The notes beneath the pieces were generated by a model. The model saw nothing but the letters and a program-made list of their open reading frames with translations, searched no databases and was not told where the DNA came from. From contig NZ_JAHXYR010000004.1 of assembly GCF_019969845.1 (NCBI RefSeq), forward strand, positions 434,001 through 498,000: DNA of 64,000 nucleotides. Reading direction: 5' to 3'. Both the position numbers and the translations under genes were made by a program. The stretch's first letter is position 1. Each line of letters opens with the position of its first letter. Of this stretch, positions 7,770 through 17,407 are shown piece after piece. Source of the stretch: Sphingobacterium sp. GVS05A (GTDB lineage Bacteria; Bacteroidota; Bacteroidia; Sphingobacteriales; Sphingobacteriaceae).

Positions 7770-9289
7770 TTTTTTCGTTCTCCTTCCAACATCTGTTTCA
7801 ATTCAGTCACTTTTTCAGGATATTTAGCAGCAACGTTGTTTTTTTCTCCGATATCATTTTTGAGGTCGTACAATTGATCTTCGGGAAGATTTCCTGTTTC
7901 TGTATCCGTCAATTTCATATAGGCGGTACCGTCGCTTGGCGCAATATATTTCCAATCGTCTTTGACAATAGCCAAGGTTTGTGCATGTTGGATCATCGTG
8001 CTACGTCCTTTGGGATCTTCGCCGGTTAAGGTTTTCAATAAGGCCTTGCTATCTTTTGCTTCATCAGCCTTTAATTTTACACCTACGAGCTGCGCACTTG
8101 TTGCCAACAGATCCATTTGACTGATCAATGCATTGGATACCTTACCTTTGGCCACCCCTTGTCCGCTGACGATAAAAGGTACACGTGTCCCTCCCTCAAA
8201 GATACTATATTTACCACCTCTGAGCGGTCCTGCGGGCTGGTGTTCATTAAGCTGGGCCACGGCGCCGTCCACATAGCCGTCATCCAATACCGGACCGTTG
8301 TCGCTACTGAAAATGATAATGGTGTTCTTGTCCATGCCCAGTAGCTGCAATTGTTGTTGAATCTGTCCGACTGTCCAATCCAATTGAAGAATAGCATCTC
8401 CCCGATAACCTAGCTTACTTTTGCCTCTGAATTGTGTGGCGGGCATACGTGGCACGTGGGGTTCCGTTAAACAGAAGTAGAGGAAGAATGGCTTATCCTG
8501 ATGTTGTGAAATGAAATCTTGTGCTTTATGTAGAAAGGTTGTGGAAACTTCTTCGTCTACCCAGCGTGCACGTGTGCCGCCGCTCATGTAGCCAATCCGT
8601 CCAATGCCATTGACAATTGTCTGGTTGTGCCCTTGGCCGGGAGAGGATTGCATTTTGAGCAATTCGGGATGCTCTTTGCCCGTAGGATCATTGCCTATTT
8701 TTTTCTCATAATCGACAAGAATGGGATCGTTTGCTTCAGCGGCGACAACCCGATCATTTTCTAAGAAAACGGTCGGAACCCGATCGGCCGTTGCAGGGAA
8801 GATAAATGAGTAATCAAAACCAACATCGTTAGGTCCGGGTTTGATGGCTGCATTCCAGTCTTTTTTGACTTCGCTGCCAAGTCCCATATGCCATTTACCG
8901 ACAATTGCTGTTGCGTAGCCTGCATTTTTGAATACTTTGGGCAATGTGATTTTGTCTGTCGGTACTATCAGCTTGGCATCTCCGGGCAGGATACTTGTAC
9001 CCGTCTGGCGCCATGGATAGGTACCTGTCATCAAAGCAAAGCGAGATGGGGTACAGGTTGCGGAGGTACTATGTGCATTGGTAAAGCGCGTACCGCTGTG
9101 CGCCAATTTATCCAAGTTTGGAGTTTCAATCTGTTGGGCTCCATAGCTGCTTAAATCACCAAAACCGAGATCATCCGCATAGATATAGATAACGTTCGGT
9201 TTATTCAGTTTTTGTGCGAATGAAGTCAGCGGAAGTGTCATCGTCAGACTCGAAGAAAGTAGAATCGTAAGAGATAGGGTCTTTTTCAT
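7766..9289 (-). CDS. Secreted type I sulfatase (arylsulfatase A-like)
   Basis: Second sulfatase of the locus, 507 residues from ATG 9289; a TTG three codons further out is less likely. It has a signal peptide (about 1-25), then PNVIYIYADDLGFGD with metal ligands. The canonical signature is C79-T-P-S-R, followed by MTG; GKWHMGLG and SSDNGPV are further sulfatase landmarks. The C-terminal region contains the usual QLYDLKNDIGEKNN block. It is only about one-third similar to its neighbour by eye, so the pair probably cleaves different linkages. It follows susD after a 55-bp gap that contains a strong hairpin. Confidence 0.94.
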   Translation of the reverse strand: MKKTLSLTILLSSSLTMTLPLTSFAQKLNKPNVIYIYADDLGFGDLSSYGAQQIETPNLDKLAHSGTRFTNAHSTSATCTPSRFALMTGTYPWRQTGTSILPGDAKLIVPTDKITLPKVFKNAGYATAIVGKWHMGLGSEVKKDWNAAIKPGPNDVGFDYSFIFPATADRVPTVFLENDRVVAAEANDPILVDYEKKIGNDPTGKEHPELLKMQSSPGQGHNQTIVNGIGRIGYMSGGTRARWVDEEVSTTFLHKAQDFISQHQDKPFFLYFCLTEPHVPRMPATQFRGKSKLGYRGDAILQLDWTVGQIQQQLQLLGMDKNTIIIFSSDNGPVLDDGYVDGAVAQLNEHQPAGPLRGGKYSIFEGGTRVPFIVSGQGVAKGKVSNALISQMDLLATSAQLVGVKLKADEAKDSKALLKTLTGEDPKGRSTMIQHAQTLAIVKDDWKYIAPSDGTAYMKLTDTETGNLPEDQLYDLKNDIGEKNNVAAKYPEKVTELKQMLEGERKK

Positions 9290-9306
9290 ATTGTGCAAAT
9301 ACGTTG

Positions 9307-9340
9307 ATTGGGTGTCGTCAACAAAAAGACGACACCCAAT
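9307..9340 (-). promoter_or_regulatory. Intercistronic hairpin between susD and the sulfatases
   Basis: A perfect 13-bp stem (9307-9319 / 9328-9340) with an 8-nt loop lies immediately after the susD stop and 18 bp before the sulfatase ATG. In the direction of transcription the loop is U-rich and no U-run follows the stem, so it looks more like an mRNA-stabilising or partial-termination element than a full terminator. Confidence 0.6.
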
Positions 9341-9343
9341 ATA

Positions 9344-10999
9344 CTATTTTAAATTTGGATTGATATCAATTTCACTTTGGGGGATCGGCCAATGATTATC
9401 CTGACCTGCTCTGAAGGACTTTTTGGTTACATACCAGCGACTATAACTGTCTCTACTACTACCTGCTTTCACGCGGATATTTTTGGCATTGGGAAATGCG
9501 GCACCATAGAAATCACCATTTAAAACATCTTTTGCTGTATCCCAACGCAAAAGATCCCAATAGCGGATACCTTCTAAGGCTAATTCCACACGTCTTTCAT
9601 TGCGCAATGCTGCCCGGACTGTAGTTGCGTTTGCGACAGCGATAGGAGGCATATTGACACTGCTACGTCGGCGGACTGCATTGATGGTTTTATCCAGTAG
9701 CTCAGCTGTCAGGGGATCACCATTTTCGAGTTTGGCTTCAAGGTAGCTCAATAGCACCTCGGCATAGCGAATAATAGGAAGATCTGTTCCAGAATTCTGT
9801 AAATTGCCGCTAAAATTTTCAGCGTTAAATTTACGAAGACCATAACCCGTGCGTGTTGCTTGCTTGGTGGTTGTGAGCTGGTCAATGGACAGGGTTGAGT
9901 CTGGATGCGAGATATACCGGAGATTTTTAAAACGGTCCCCGTTGCTGATGACCGTAAATCCTAATCTCGGATCCCGATTTTGGATGATATTCTGTGAATT
10001 ATATCTGGGATCAGTATAGGAAAAGGCTGTTCCATCCGTAAAGGTATAGCTCTCCACTAAGCTTCCCAATGGACAATGGAGATGCCAGCCACCGGCTATT
10101 GCTGGAAAGTTATGTTGAAACATACCATTTCCGGCAAGGTCTACAAGGTACTGTGTAGCAAAAATGATTTCTTTACTGGATTCATTACTACCATCAAAAA
10201 GACTTGTATAGTTTGGATCAATACTATTTTCATTGGCATTGATGATATTTTCGTAGGTCTTAATTGCTACGGCGTAAGATTTTTCGGCTAATTGTAGACG
10301 CCCCAGAAATGCATAAGCGGCTTGTTTCGTCGCGCGACCCCGCTCTGCTGCAGGTAATTTACCATAGCTTGGAAGGTCATTTGCGGCTTCCTGCAACTCA
10401 CGTTCGACAAAGGCAACCAATTCCTGTTTTTTGTTTTTGATAACATGATTGGCTTCGTCAGGTGTTAATGTTTTGGTCACCAATGGGGCATCCCCCCAAT
10501 ACTGTGATAGGTAGAAGTATTGACAGGCGCGAATAAAACGTGCTTCAGCCTTAAAGCGGGCCAGAAGTTCGGGTGAAATCGGTGTTTTATCTACGTTCTC
10601 TAAAAAGAAATTCGCACGGGCGATCCGTTTGTAGGAGAGCGTCCAATAGTCAGACAGTATACCGATATTATTGGTGAGTGTGCCATCGGACAATTTATTG
10701 AAGGCTGAATTATCTCCGCGGCGGTCATAAGCATTATCAGAGGCAAACTCAAGGTAAAGCAAACCATGGTAGGACCACCAGTCTGAGGGGCTAAACTCGG
10801 CCTGGCTATTCATCTGTATCTCACCTTTGTAAAGGCCTGTGATTGCAAGCCGTGCATTAGTCTCGCTGCTCCAGAATGTATCATTGGCAAATCTATCCAG
10901 GGGGTTTGTATCCAATTGTTTTTTGCAGCTCATGGTTAGACTGGAAGCAAAAAATATACAAAGGACCAGTTTTATATTTTTATAGGTTATACGTTTCAT
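9344..10999 (-). CDS. SusD/RagB family glycan-binding lipoprotein
   Basis: Surface lipoprotein that covers the SusC channel and binds glycan. Length is 551 residues. The lipobox SLTMSC puts the lipidated cysteine at residue 25. Then come the SusD N-terminal region with TPR-like helices (ARFKAEARFIRACQYFYLSQYWGDAPL, about 145-175) and the C-terminal RagB/SusD domain ending in NHWPIPQSEIDINPNLK, the typical terminal motif. It starts 19 bp after susC. The substrate is unknown; partnership with two sulfatases suggests a sulfated polysaccharide. Confidence 0.95.
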   Translation of the reverse strand: MKRITYKNIKLVLCIFFASSLTMSCKKQLDTNPLDRFANDTFWSSETNARLAITGLYKGEIQMNSQAEFSPSDWWSYHGLLYLEFASDNAYDRRGDNSAFNKLSDGTLTNNIGILSDYWTLSYKRIARANFFLENVDKTPISPELLARFKAEARFIRACQYFYLSQYWGDAPLVTKTLTPDEANHVIKNKKQELVAFVERELQEAANDLPSYGKLPAAERGRATKQAAYAFLGRLQLAEKSYAVAIKTYENIINANENSIDPNYTSLFDGSNESSKEIIFATQYLVDLAGNGMFQHNFPAIAGGWHLHCPLGSLVESYTFTDGTAFSYTDPRYNSQNIIQNRDPRLGFTVISNGDRFKNLRYISHPDSTLSIDQLTTTKQATRTGYGLRKFNAENFSGNLQNSGTDLPIIRYAEVLLSYLEAKLENGDPLTAELLDKTINAVRRRSSVNMPPIAVANATTVRAALRNERRVELALEGIRYWDLLRWDTAKDVLNGDFYGAAFPNAKNIRVKAGSSRDSYSRWYVTKKSFRAGQDNHWPIPQSEIDINPNLK

Positions 11000-11018
11000 G
11001 TTATGGTTATGAATTGAT

Positions 11019-14000
11019 TTAAAAACTAAGATTTACGCCGAACGTGAAATTGCGCATAATGGGGTAGTATGCCCCACTTGAATTGATCTCCGGATCCCAA
11101 CCTTTTCTATAATTGCTGCTTGTAAATATATTCTCAGCATTTGCATAAATGCGTAAGCCTGACAATTTCCATTTAGAAAGAAGGTTTTTGGGAATGGCAT
11201 AACCCAATTGTACATTTTTTAAACGGATATAGCTGGCATTCAACAACCAATAGTCCGATAATTGTGTATTGGGGCTTCCGGTATTTGGTAATTGTTCAAA
11301 TCGTGGGTACACTGCGTTTCGATCTGGATTTGCGGTAGTCCATCGGCTATCAGCTTGCCAACGTTGGATATTCCCATTTTGGTTTAGTGCAAATCCAGCA
11401 TAGTTATTTAATAAACCCTGTACACCACTTACACCCTGGAGTAGGAGACCAAGGTCAAAGCCCTTGTAATTAAATCCAAGATTTATTCCATAGGTATATT
11501 TTGGGATACGGGATCCGATAACGGTCCTGTCATAAGTTGCATCCACCTTACCATCAGGGACACCGTCCGGTCCACTGATATCCTTGTACCGGATATCGCC
11601 AGGTTGTGACTGTGGATTAATACTTTTTTGGTCAGCCCAAGATGCTACATCAGCAGCATCAACAAATAAACCGGCGGCCTGATAGCCATAATAAGCCTGT
11701 ATCGGATAGCCGATAAACAAATCGGATCCATTACCAACCATACCGTTGGACTGGTTGATATTACCAATCCCCAAATCGACTACCTTATTCTTGACTGTGG
11801 AGAAGTTCAGATTGACGTTATAGGAGAATTCATTGATCTTATTTTGATGACCTAAAGTAAATTCCCAGCCAGTATTTCTAAGTTTTCCAGAGTTTTGTAT
11901 ACCAACTTCAAAGCCTAACACCTTTGATACGCTAGAGTTGGGGCTGACTAAAATATCGTAGGTAAAACGATTATAATAGGTGCTGCTAAAGGTCAATAGA
12001 TTTTTAAATAATGCGATTTCGAGCCCGGCATCGGCTGTTCGGGTGGATTCCCAGCGTAAGTTTGGGTCTACAATCTTTACACGGGCTACCCCAGGTGATA
12101 TACTATTCCCGAAAGGATAATTGTAACCCGTATTTAAGATATTTTGGTAGGGATAATTTGACACTACTCTTGAGGTAAGATTCTCCACAATGTTTTGATT
12201 ACCTAAAATACCATAAGAACCTTTTAATTTTAGCTCAGTAATCCAGTCGAATTTATCTTTTACAAATAATTCTTCACTGATCAACCAACCCGCAGCAAGT
12301 GAAGGAAAAATAGCATACCGTTTACTTGTAGGAAAGCGGGATGAACCATCGTATCGAATCACGCCTTCTAAGAGGTATTTTTTTGCGTAATTGTACTGAA
12401 CTCGGCCAAAAAGCGATTCCAATGCCCATTCGGTTGCCGAACCCGAGTTGGTTTGTCCATCTGGCGAACCAATATTTAATTCCGTAAGCTCATTGCTCGG
12501 GAAGTTTTGACGAGAAGCGCTAAGTCCTTCACTATAACCTTTTTCAAAGGAATAGCCAGCAAGGATTTTAACGGAATGGTCTTTGAATGATTTGGTATAA
12601 TCGGCTAATGCCTGAAAGGTTTTATATGTCGTATAGGGAGCTCCCTGCTCTAGGATAGAAGGAGCAAGTGTAATGGAACTATTGATGCGCTGTGCAGCAC
12701 GGAACAGCTTGGAACGACCATTGGTCTGGGTATAACCACCAATTGCCGAGAGTGTCAGATCCGAAATTGGATTCCAGTCGAAACGTGCATTTCCGGAGAT
12801 ATTAGACACTTTCTCTTTGTAAAATGATTCGCTTTCAAGAAAAGAGACTGGTGTTCCTTTTAGGTTATTTCCAGCTCCCCAGTCGCCATTGCTCATACGG
12901 ATCGGAAAAGTCGCGGGATAGCGGATAACCTGGGAGATAATATCGGTCATTCGCCAAAAATCAAGTGTTGCTGGTGCAGCGGGTTCATCGGTGTCGGTCT
13001 GTATCGCCGATACTCTTGTCGTTAATTTAAGTTTATCACTCAGCTTGGAAATCAGATTGAGTCGAACATTGTATTTATTAAAGTTGTTTTTAATGACAAT
13101 ACCTTTCTGATTGAGGAACCCGGCAGATAGGGTATACTGTATTTTTTCGGTTGTATTGGAAATATTCAGGTTATGTCCGGTCTGGGCTGCCTGCGATTTA
13201 AATGTGCTACCAATATAATCGCTGTTGGGGTAATTGTCCAGATCGGTTCCGTCCTTATATTTCTGAATTTGTTCTTCAGTATAACCACCGCCGCCGGTTG
13301 TGGTTTCATTTATGAGGCTGGCATATTCCCAGGAGTTGACAAACTCGGGAAAGGCTGTTGGTTTTTGAATGCCAAAATATCCGCTATAATTAACGGCTAA
13401 TTTTCCGGCTGTTGACCCTGTTTTGGTGGTGACAAGAATAACACCATTGGCGGCTCTGGCACCATATATTGCTGCTGATGAGGCATCTTTCAAAACAGAG
13501 ATGGAGGCTACATCATTGGGGTCGATATCATTGAATGAACTGGTTGGAATACCATCGACCAGTATAAAGGCATCGGTGGTGGCACCGAAAGAGCCTACAC
13601 CTCTGATCTGTATGCTATTGTTGGCCGCACTGGGTTGCCCCGAACGTTGGATCACTGTCACACCAGGCATCTGTCCCGTTAGTGCCTGCGCAAGTTGGGG
13701 AACTGTTCGTTTTGCAAGCTGCTTACCATCAATCTGCGAGACCGAACCGATCAATTCCTTCTTTTTCGTAGCGCCATAGCCCACGATCACCACCTCTTCC
13801 AAGGTATCAATCTGTTGATTGAGCGTAACATCAAGATAGATTTGTGTATTTAAGGGAATTTCTTTCTGTTGAAATCCAATCATTTTAACAACAAGTATGG
13901 CATTGCGATCATTGACATCTAACTGAAAATTTCCACTGGCATCTGTTGTTGTCGCTTTGCTGGTTCCTTTGAGTGTGATTGTGGCCCCAGAGAGTGGCTG

Positions 14001-14450
14001 CCCCTGGCTGTCATGGACATTTCCCTTTACGGTCCTTGTCTGTAACATAAACGCATAGTTTGTTGGACTAATGATAGCTGAGGCATTTGCTTTTACTGTG
14101 GTGACGACAAGCATATTGTCTTTGAAACTCCAGCTAATGGGTTTGTCTTTCAACAGTACTGACATCGCTTTTTCTAAAGGCATATTCTTTACATGCCCCT
14201 CAATTTTTATTTCGGCGAGTTCCTTACCATTTAACAGAAAGGGAACACCGCTCTGCTTTTGGATGGTTCGAAGAACCTGTATAAGCGATGTTTTGTTTGC
14301 ATCTATGGTAATAGATTGTGCGTATCCAGCTGCTGAGAGTTTGACAACACATGCAAGCGTAAAAAAGGCGCTAAGCTTCATTTTGGTCTTCCATTGTTTG
14401 GGTATGTCCATAGCTATAGGTTTTCTATGAACAAGAAATTTAAAATTCAT
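11019..14450 (-). CDS. SusC/RagA TonB-dependent outer-membrane transporter with STN signalling domain
   Basis: Outer-membrane glycan importer of 1143 residues, working with the SusD lipoprotein just downstream. Order: signal peptide (about 15-45); STN domain (about 47-120; SITIDANKTSLIQVLRTIQKQSG), which contacts FecR in the periplasm; carboxypeptidase-D-like domain (about 137-210; GNVHDSQGQPLSGATITLKG); TonB plug (about 225-340; VVIVGYGATKKKELIGSVSQ, LVDGIPTSSFNDIDPNDVASISVLKDASSAAIYG); and a 22-strand barrel ending in aromatic F (FGVNLSF). The STN domain shows that this receptor takes part in trans-envelope induction through FecR and an ECF sigma factor. Several Met codons lie near the N-terminus; the start given keeps the full leader. 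Confidence 0.96.
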   Translation of the reverse strand: MNFKFLVHRKPIAMDIPKQWKTKMKLSAFFTLACVVKLSAAGYAQSITIDANKTSLIQVLRTIQKQSGVPFLLNGKELAEIKIEGHVKNMPLEKAMSVLLKDKPISWSFKDNMLVVTTVKANASAIISPTNYAFMLQTRTVKGNVHDSQGQPLSGATITLKGTSKATTTDASGNFQLDVNDRNAILVVKMIGFQQKEIPLNTQIYLDVTLNQQIDTLEEVVIVGYGATKKKELIGSVSQIDGKQLAKRTVPQLAQALTGQMPGVTVIQRSGQPSAANNSIQIRGVGSFGATTDAFILVDGIPTSSFNDIDPNDVASISVLKDASSAAIYGARAANGVILVTTKTGSTAGKLAVNYSGYFGIQKPTAFPEFVNSWEYASLINETTTGGGGYTEEQIQKYKDGTDLDNYPNSDYIGSTFKSQAAQTGHNLNISNTTEKIQYTLSAGFLNQKGIVIKNNFNKYNVRLNLISKLSDKLKLTTRVSAIQTDTDEPAAPATLDFWRMTDIISQVIRYPATFPIRMSNGDWGAGNNLKGTPVSFLESESFYKEKVSNISGNARFDWNPISDLTLSAIGGYTQTNGRSKLFRAAQRINSSITLAPSILEQGAPYTTYKTFQALADYTKSFKDHSVKILAGYSFEKGYSEGLSASRQNFPSNELTELNIGSPDGQTNSGSATEWALESLFGRVQYNYAKKYLLEGVIRYDGSSRFPTSKRYAIFPSLAAGWLISEELFVKDKFDWITELKLKGSYGILGNQNIVENLTSRVVSNYPYQNILNTGYNYPFGNSISPGVARVKIVDPNLRWESTRTADAGLEIALFKNLLTFSSTYYNRFTYDILVSPNSSVSKVLGFEVGIQNSGKLRNTGWEFTLGHQNKINEFSYNVNLNFSTVKNKVVDLGIGNINQSNGMVGNGSDLFIGYPIQAYYGYQAAGLFVDAADVASWADQKSINPQSQPGDIRYKDISGPDGVPDGKVDATYDRTVIGSRIPKYTYGINLGFNYKGFDLGLLLQGVSGVQGLLNNYAGFALNQNGNIQRWQADSRWTTANPDRNAVYPRFEQLPNTGSPNTQLSDYWLLNASYIRLKNVQLGYAIPKNLLSKWKLSGLRIYANAENIFTSSNYRKGWDPEINSSGAYYPIMRNFTFGVNLSF

Positions 14451-14530
14451 AAATTTGTTGAATTAGGGATATAATCTGTTTGTAAACTGATTGGGTGAAT
14501 CGGTCAAAAATGGAGATCGCTAATGTATTG

Positions 14531-14567
14531 GCCGATTAATGTTGGAAGCATTATTCGGCTTTTTTTT
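14531..14567 (+). terminator. Plus-strand intrinsic terminator antisense to the susC leader
   Basis: The stem pairs 14531-14541 with 14549-14559 (11 positions, one mismatch), with a 7-nt loop and then eight consecutive T on the plus strand. All neighbouring genes are on the minus strand, so this terminator has no known plus-strand gene to serve. Confidence 0.6.
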
Positions 14568-14637
14568 AGCGGCTCTGATTAGCTTCGTTAAGTTGGCTTT
14601 TTCATCTGTATAATTTAGTTTTTGGTTATATAATAGG

Positions 14638-15810
14638 TTAATTGGATACGATGAGCTTACGAACGCCATCTTCCTGGATCAATTCAAACTGGATATTACT
14701 TCTTTTTAAAATTTCCAATACTGCGGACAAACTTTTTGTTCGCTGAATTTCACCGTATAAATAGGTTTCTTTGCTATTATTTTTATAAATAATCTGGAGA
14801 TCATACCATTGTCCAATCGCCTGTAGGGCGGTATGGAGGTCTGTCTCATTGAAATAGAATTTATTGTCAATCCAGGCAATGTAATTGTGTGGGTCTACGC
14901 TTTTTTGTGAAAGGCGTCCCGATGACAGGGTGGCCTGTTGATTAGGTTTGAGCTGTATTTGCTGCCCATTGGCTGATAAATTGATCGAACCTTCGACAAG
15001 TGTCGTACTGCTTTTTTGTTTGGAATAGGTGTTGACATTAAATTCGGTACCTGTTACTTCAATCAATTGACCATTGGATCTTACACGGAAGGGCACTTTT
15101 TTATTTTTAGCGATTTTAAAATAAGCTTCCCCATCTACTTCAACAAGGCGTTGGTCTTGCGCGAATTGTAGGGGATATTTGAACGATGTCTTTGCATTAA
15201 GAGTAACCTGAGAGCCATCTGCCAGGGTAATTTGGAGCATGCTGCCAGCTGGTGTATTGACGGTTGCAATCAAATCTGTATTGGGAACTGTCGATTGAAT
15301 AAGACTACCATCGGCATATTTCAAGCCACCAGATGTGACCAATGCGCCTTTTCCATTGTCCAGTTGGATTACTTTTCCGTTCGAGAGCCGTATTTCAGCA
15401 TGATTATTCGGTAATTCTACATCATGTAGGACGATTCTATTGGTATTGGGCGCCGAAGGCTTCCAAATAAATTGATAGATTAATCCCGCAAGAACAATAC
15501 AAAATAGAGCCGCAGCATAAGGCATAAGTCGCCTGATCCTGTTGATACGAATAGGTTTCTCTTGTGCATGGATTGTTGCTAGGGTTTTTGTTTTGAGGCG
15601 TTCAGACCAATCTGTCGCATCTGATTCCTCCAGTGAGATCCGCTGTCTCAAATCCCATACAAGAGCTTCTTTTTGCAACAGATCATCAAGATAAATGCCG
15701 TGCTCAGGAGATTCTGCTAACCAGGAGGACAACGCATTTTTTTCCACAGGCGATAAATTGCCCTTTATGCATTTTACAATCAGTTGCTTGATATCTTCTG
15801 TTAGCCTCAT
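14638..15810 (-). CDS. FecR-family anti-sigma factor
   Basis: Inner-membrane regulator that relays the SusC STN signal to an ECF sigma factor. Length is 390 residues: a cytoplasmic N-terminal anti-sigma region (about 1-90), one transmembrane helix (about 92-112; LMPYAAALFCIVLAGLIYQFIW), a periplasmic FecR domain (about 180-280; TVNTPAGSMLQITLADGSQVTLNAKTS) and a C-terminal DUF4974 domain (about 315-388). It lies upstream of susC with a 187-bp gap. The usual adjacent sigma gene is missing upstream; the nearest candidate is at 5.5-6.1 kb. Confidence 0.94.
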   Translation of the reverse strand: MRLTEDIKQLIVKCIKGNLSPVEKNALSSWLAESPEHGIYLDDLLQKEALVWDLRQRISLEESDATDWSERLKTKTLATIHAQEKPIRINRIRRLMPYAAALFCIVLAGLIYQFIWKPSAPNTNRIVLHDVELPNNHAEIRLSNGKVIQLDNGKGALVTSGGLKYADGSLIQSTVPNTDLIATVNTPAGSMLQITLADGSQVTLNAKTSFKYPLQFAQDQRLVEVDGEAYFKIAKNKKVPFRVRSNGQLIEVTGTEFNVNTYSKQKSSTTLVEGSINLSANGQQIQLKPNQQATLSSGRLSQKSVDPHNYIAWIDNKFYFNETDLHTALQAIGQWYDLQIIYKNNSKETYLYGEIQRTKSLSAVLEILKRSNIQFELIQEDGVRKLIVSN

Positions 15811-16066
15811 GGTTTATAATTTTAGATAGATACGTAGCATGGATAGGAAATCTTAGTAAAAAAATAAAAATTTTGTATTAACTGTTCGAATAGGACAAAT
15901 CTTGTCTGCAAATAGTTAAATATGAGTTCTGTTTCTGCGAATGTTTGTTGTTGCTTTTTAATTTTTGGATTAGTTTGCACTTTTAGAAAAAGTTTATCTT
16001 TTGTACCAATCTGTTGTTCTAAAGGATAAAGAACAAAAGCATACATAAAATGGTTAGGAACGTAGT

Positions 16067-16483
16067 ATGAAAAAAAAATTGGCTTATATCTTCTTAAGAA
16101 TTACAGGTTTCAGTGTTTTGACGACCTTTATCTTGACGGCGATACTTCAGGCTAATAATGAAGCTGCAAAACGGGCCCGTTGCTATATGCCATTGTTTAC
16201 TGAATTGCTGTTATCATTTAGTGTTCTATGCATTTGCCTGCTTATATTGGGGATCTTTTTAAATAATAAGCCGCGCTTTAGAAGCGGCCGTCTTCGTGTA
16301 TTCTTATCCTTTACATTATTGCCTTTTGTGGCTATTGTGCTATTTACCTATCTTCTTATCGTAGAGGATGGTATGTCGAGTTTATTCGGACTCTTACATA
16401 TACTGGCGACATTGGTACCGGTCAGCAGTTTGATTTTATGGGAGCATTATAAATTTAATAGATCATTAAGCAACGGAAACTGA
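16067..16483 (+). CDS. Small four-helix membrane protein of unknown function
   Basis: 138 residues with four predicted transmembrane segments (about 8-28, 43-65, 77-98 and 105-122) and a basic N-terminus. I do not recognise the family. It stands alone between the divergent FecR gene and a convergent transporter gene. The ATG at 16067 and the consistent hydrophobic pattern support a real gene; its stop codon sits inside the following inverted repeat. Confidence 0.6.
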   Translation: MKKKLAYIFLRITGFSVLTTFILTAILQANNEAAKRARCYMPLFTELLLSFSVLCICLLILGIFLNNKPRFRSGRLRVFLSFTLLPFVAIVLFTYLLIVEDGMSSLFGLLHILATLVPVSSLILWEHYKFNRSLSNGN

Positions 16484-16535
16484 AAGAGGTCCTCCATGTG
16501 ATATCTTGATGTAACAATATAAAGGACCTTTCAGT
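16479..16535. terminator. Inverted repeat between convergent genes
   Basis: The arms at about 16479-16493 and 16523-16535 pair over 13 bp with a 2-nt bulge and a long loop (about 29 nt). It is placed where a shared terminator is expected for the membrane protein and the EamA transporter. Confidence 0.45.
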
Positions 16536-16537
16536 AT

Positions 16538-17407
16538 TTAATTTCGGAGATTGATAACGGTAACTGCGACTAGGATAAGTAATATACCTGCCCACTGAAT
16601 TCCAGAAACAGCCTCATGGAGTAATAAAACTGCGGAGATGGTGGAGACTGGAATCTCCAGGCTTGAGATGATATTTCCCAAAGCGATACCGGTCTTAGGG
16701 ATTCCTCGGGTAAAGAATAGCGGTGGTAGAATTGTGCCAAACAAAGCAATGATCAATCCCCAGGGCAGGGCATGTAGTGTCATTTGTTGGACGATATGTA
16801 CATTCCAGAAAACGATGATCAGGAGAAGTCCTCCGAGTACTAAAAACTGGCTTCGAATAGGACTCGGCAGCTGATTGGCGATATTGCTGGACGAAAAAAT
16901 GGCAACGGCATAACTGATACCGGCACCGAATCCTAATAAAAGACCTCTACCGTCCAAGATCTTTGTTTCCTGAAAGATATTGGTTGAAAGGGTTGTTCCC
17001 AACAGTACAATGAGGACTCCCATAATCTTTGCTCTTGAGGGAATTTGTTTCCTGATCAACGCTTCGGCGATTAGGCTTATCCAAATAGATTGCATGAGTA
17101 GAATAATTCCTACAGATACAGGGATATATTGTATGGCAAGGTAATACAACGTTGAGGTCAGGCCCAGGGATGTTCCCCAGGCAATTAGTTTTAATTTTGC
17201 AGCAAAGCTTGGTGGTTGTGGTGCTGTTTTTTTTGATTGGGAAAAATAATTGAAAACCAGTAGAAATAGAAAGCCGATAAAGAATTGCAAGAAGGTCAAT
17301 ACACTGATATGGATATCCAGTTGATTGGCGAATTTGACTATGGTCGCTAATAGGCCATAGCTGCAAGCACCAGCGGCGACGTAGAGAATAGATTTATAAT
17401 CTTTCAT
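16538..17407 (-). CDS. EamA/DMT-family transporter
   Basis: Inner-membrane drug/metabolite transporter of 289 residues with ten predicted helices in two EamA repeats (about 7-140 and 150-285). Typical features are the short N-terminal YVAAGACSYGLLATIVKFA and the closing helix IQWAGILLILVAVTVINL. ATG 17407 is preferred to a TTG two codons upstream. It overlaps the end of the upstream esterase gene by 14 bp, so the two are probably co-transcribed. Substrate unknown; many relatives export amino acids or other metabolites. Confidence 0.87.
   Translation of the reverse strand: MKDYKSILYVAAGACSYGLLATIVKFANQLDIHISVLTFLQFFIGFLFLLVFNYFSQSKKTAPQPPSFAAKLKLIAWGTSLGLTSTLYYLAIQYIPVSVGIILLMQSIWISLIAEALIRKQIPSRAKIMGVLIVLLGTTLSTNIFQETKILDGRGLLLGFGAGISYAVAIFSSSNIANQLPSPIRSQFLVLGGLLLIIVFWNVHIVQQMTLHALPWGLIIALFGTILPPLFFTRGIPKTGIALGNIISSLEIPVSTISAVLLLHEAVSGIQWAGILLILVAVTVINLRN

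Noticed and set aside
15822..16046. 74-codon minus-strand frame upstream of fecR, checked as a missing ECF sigma gene
   Set aside because: No sigma region 2 or 4 motif is present and the stretch is low-complexity; no sigma factor is encoded there.
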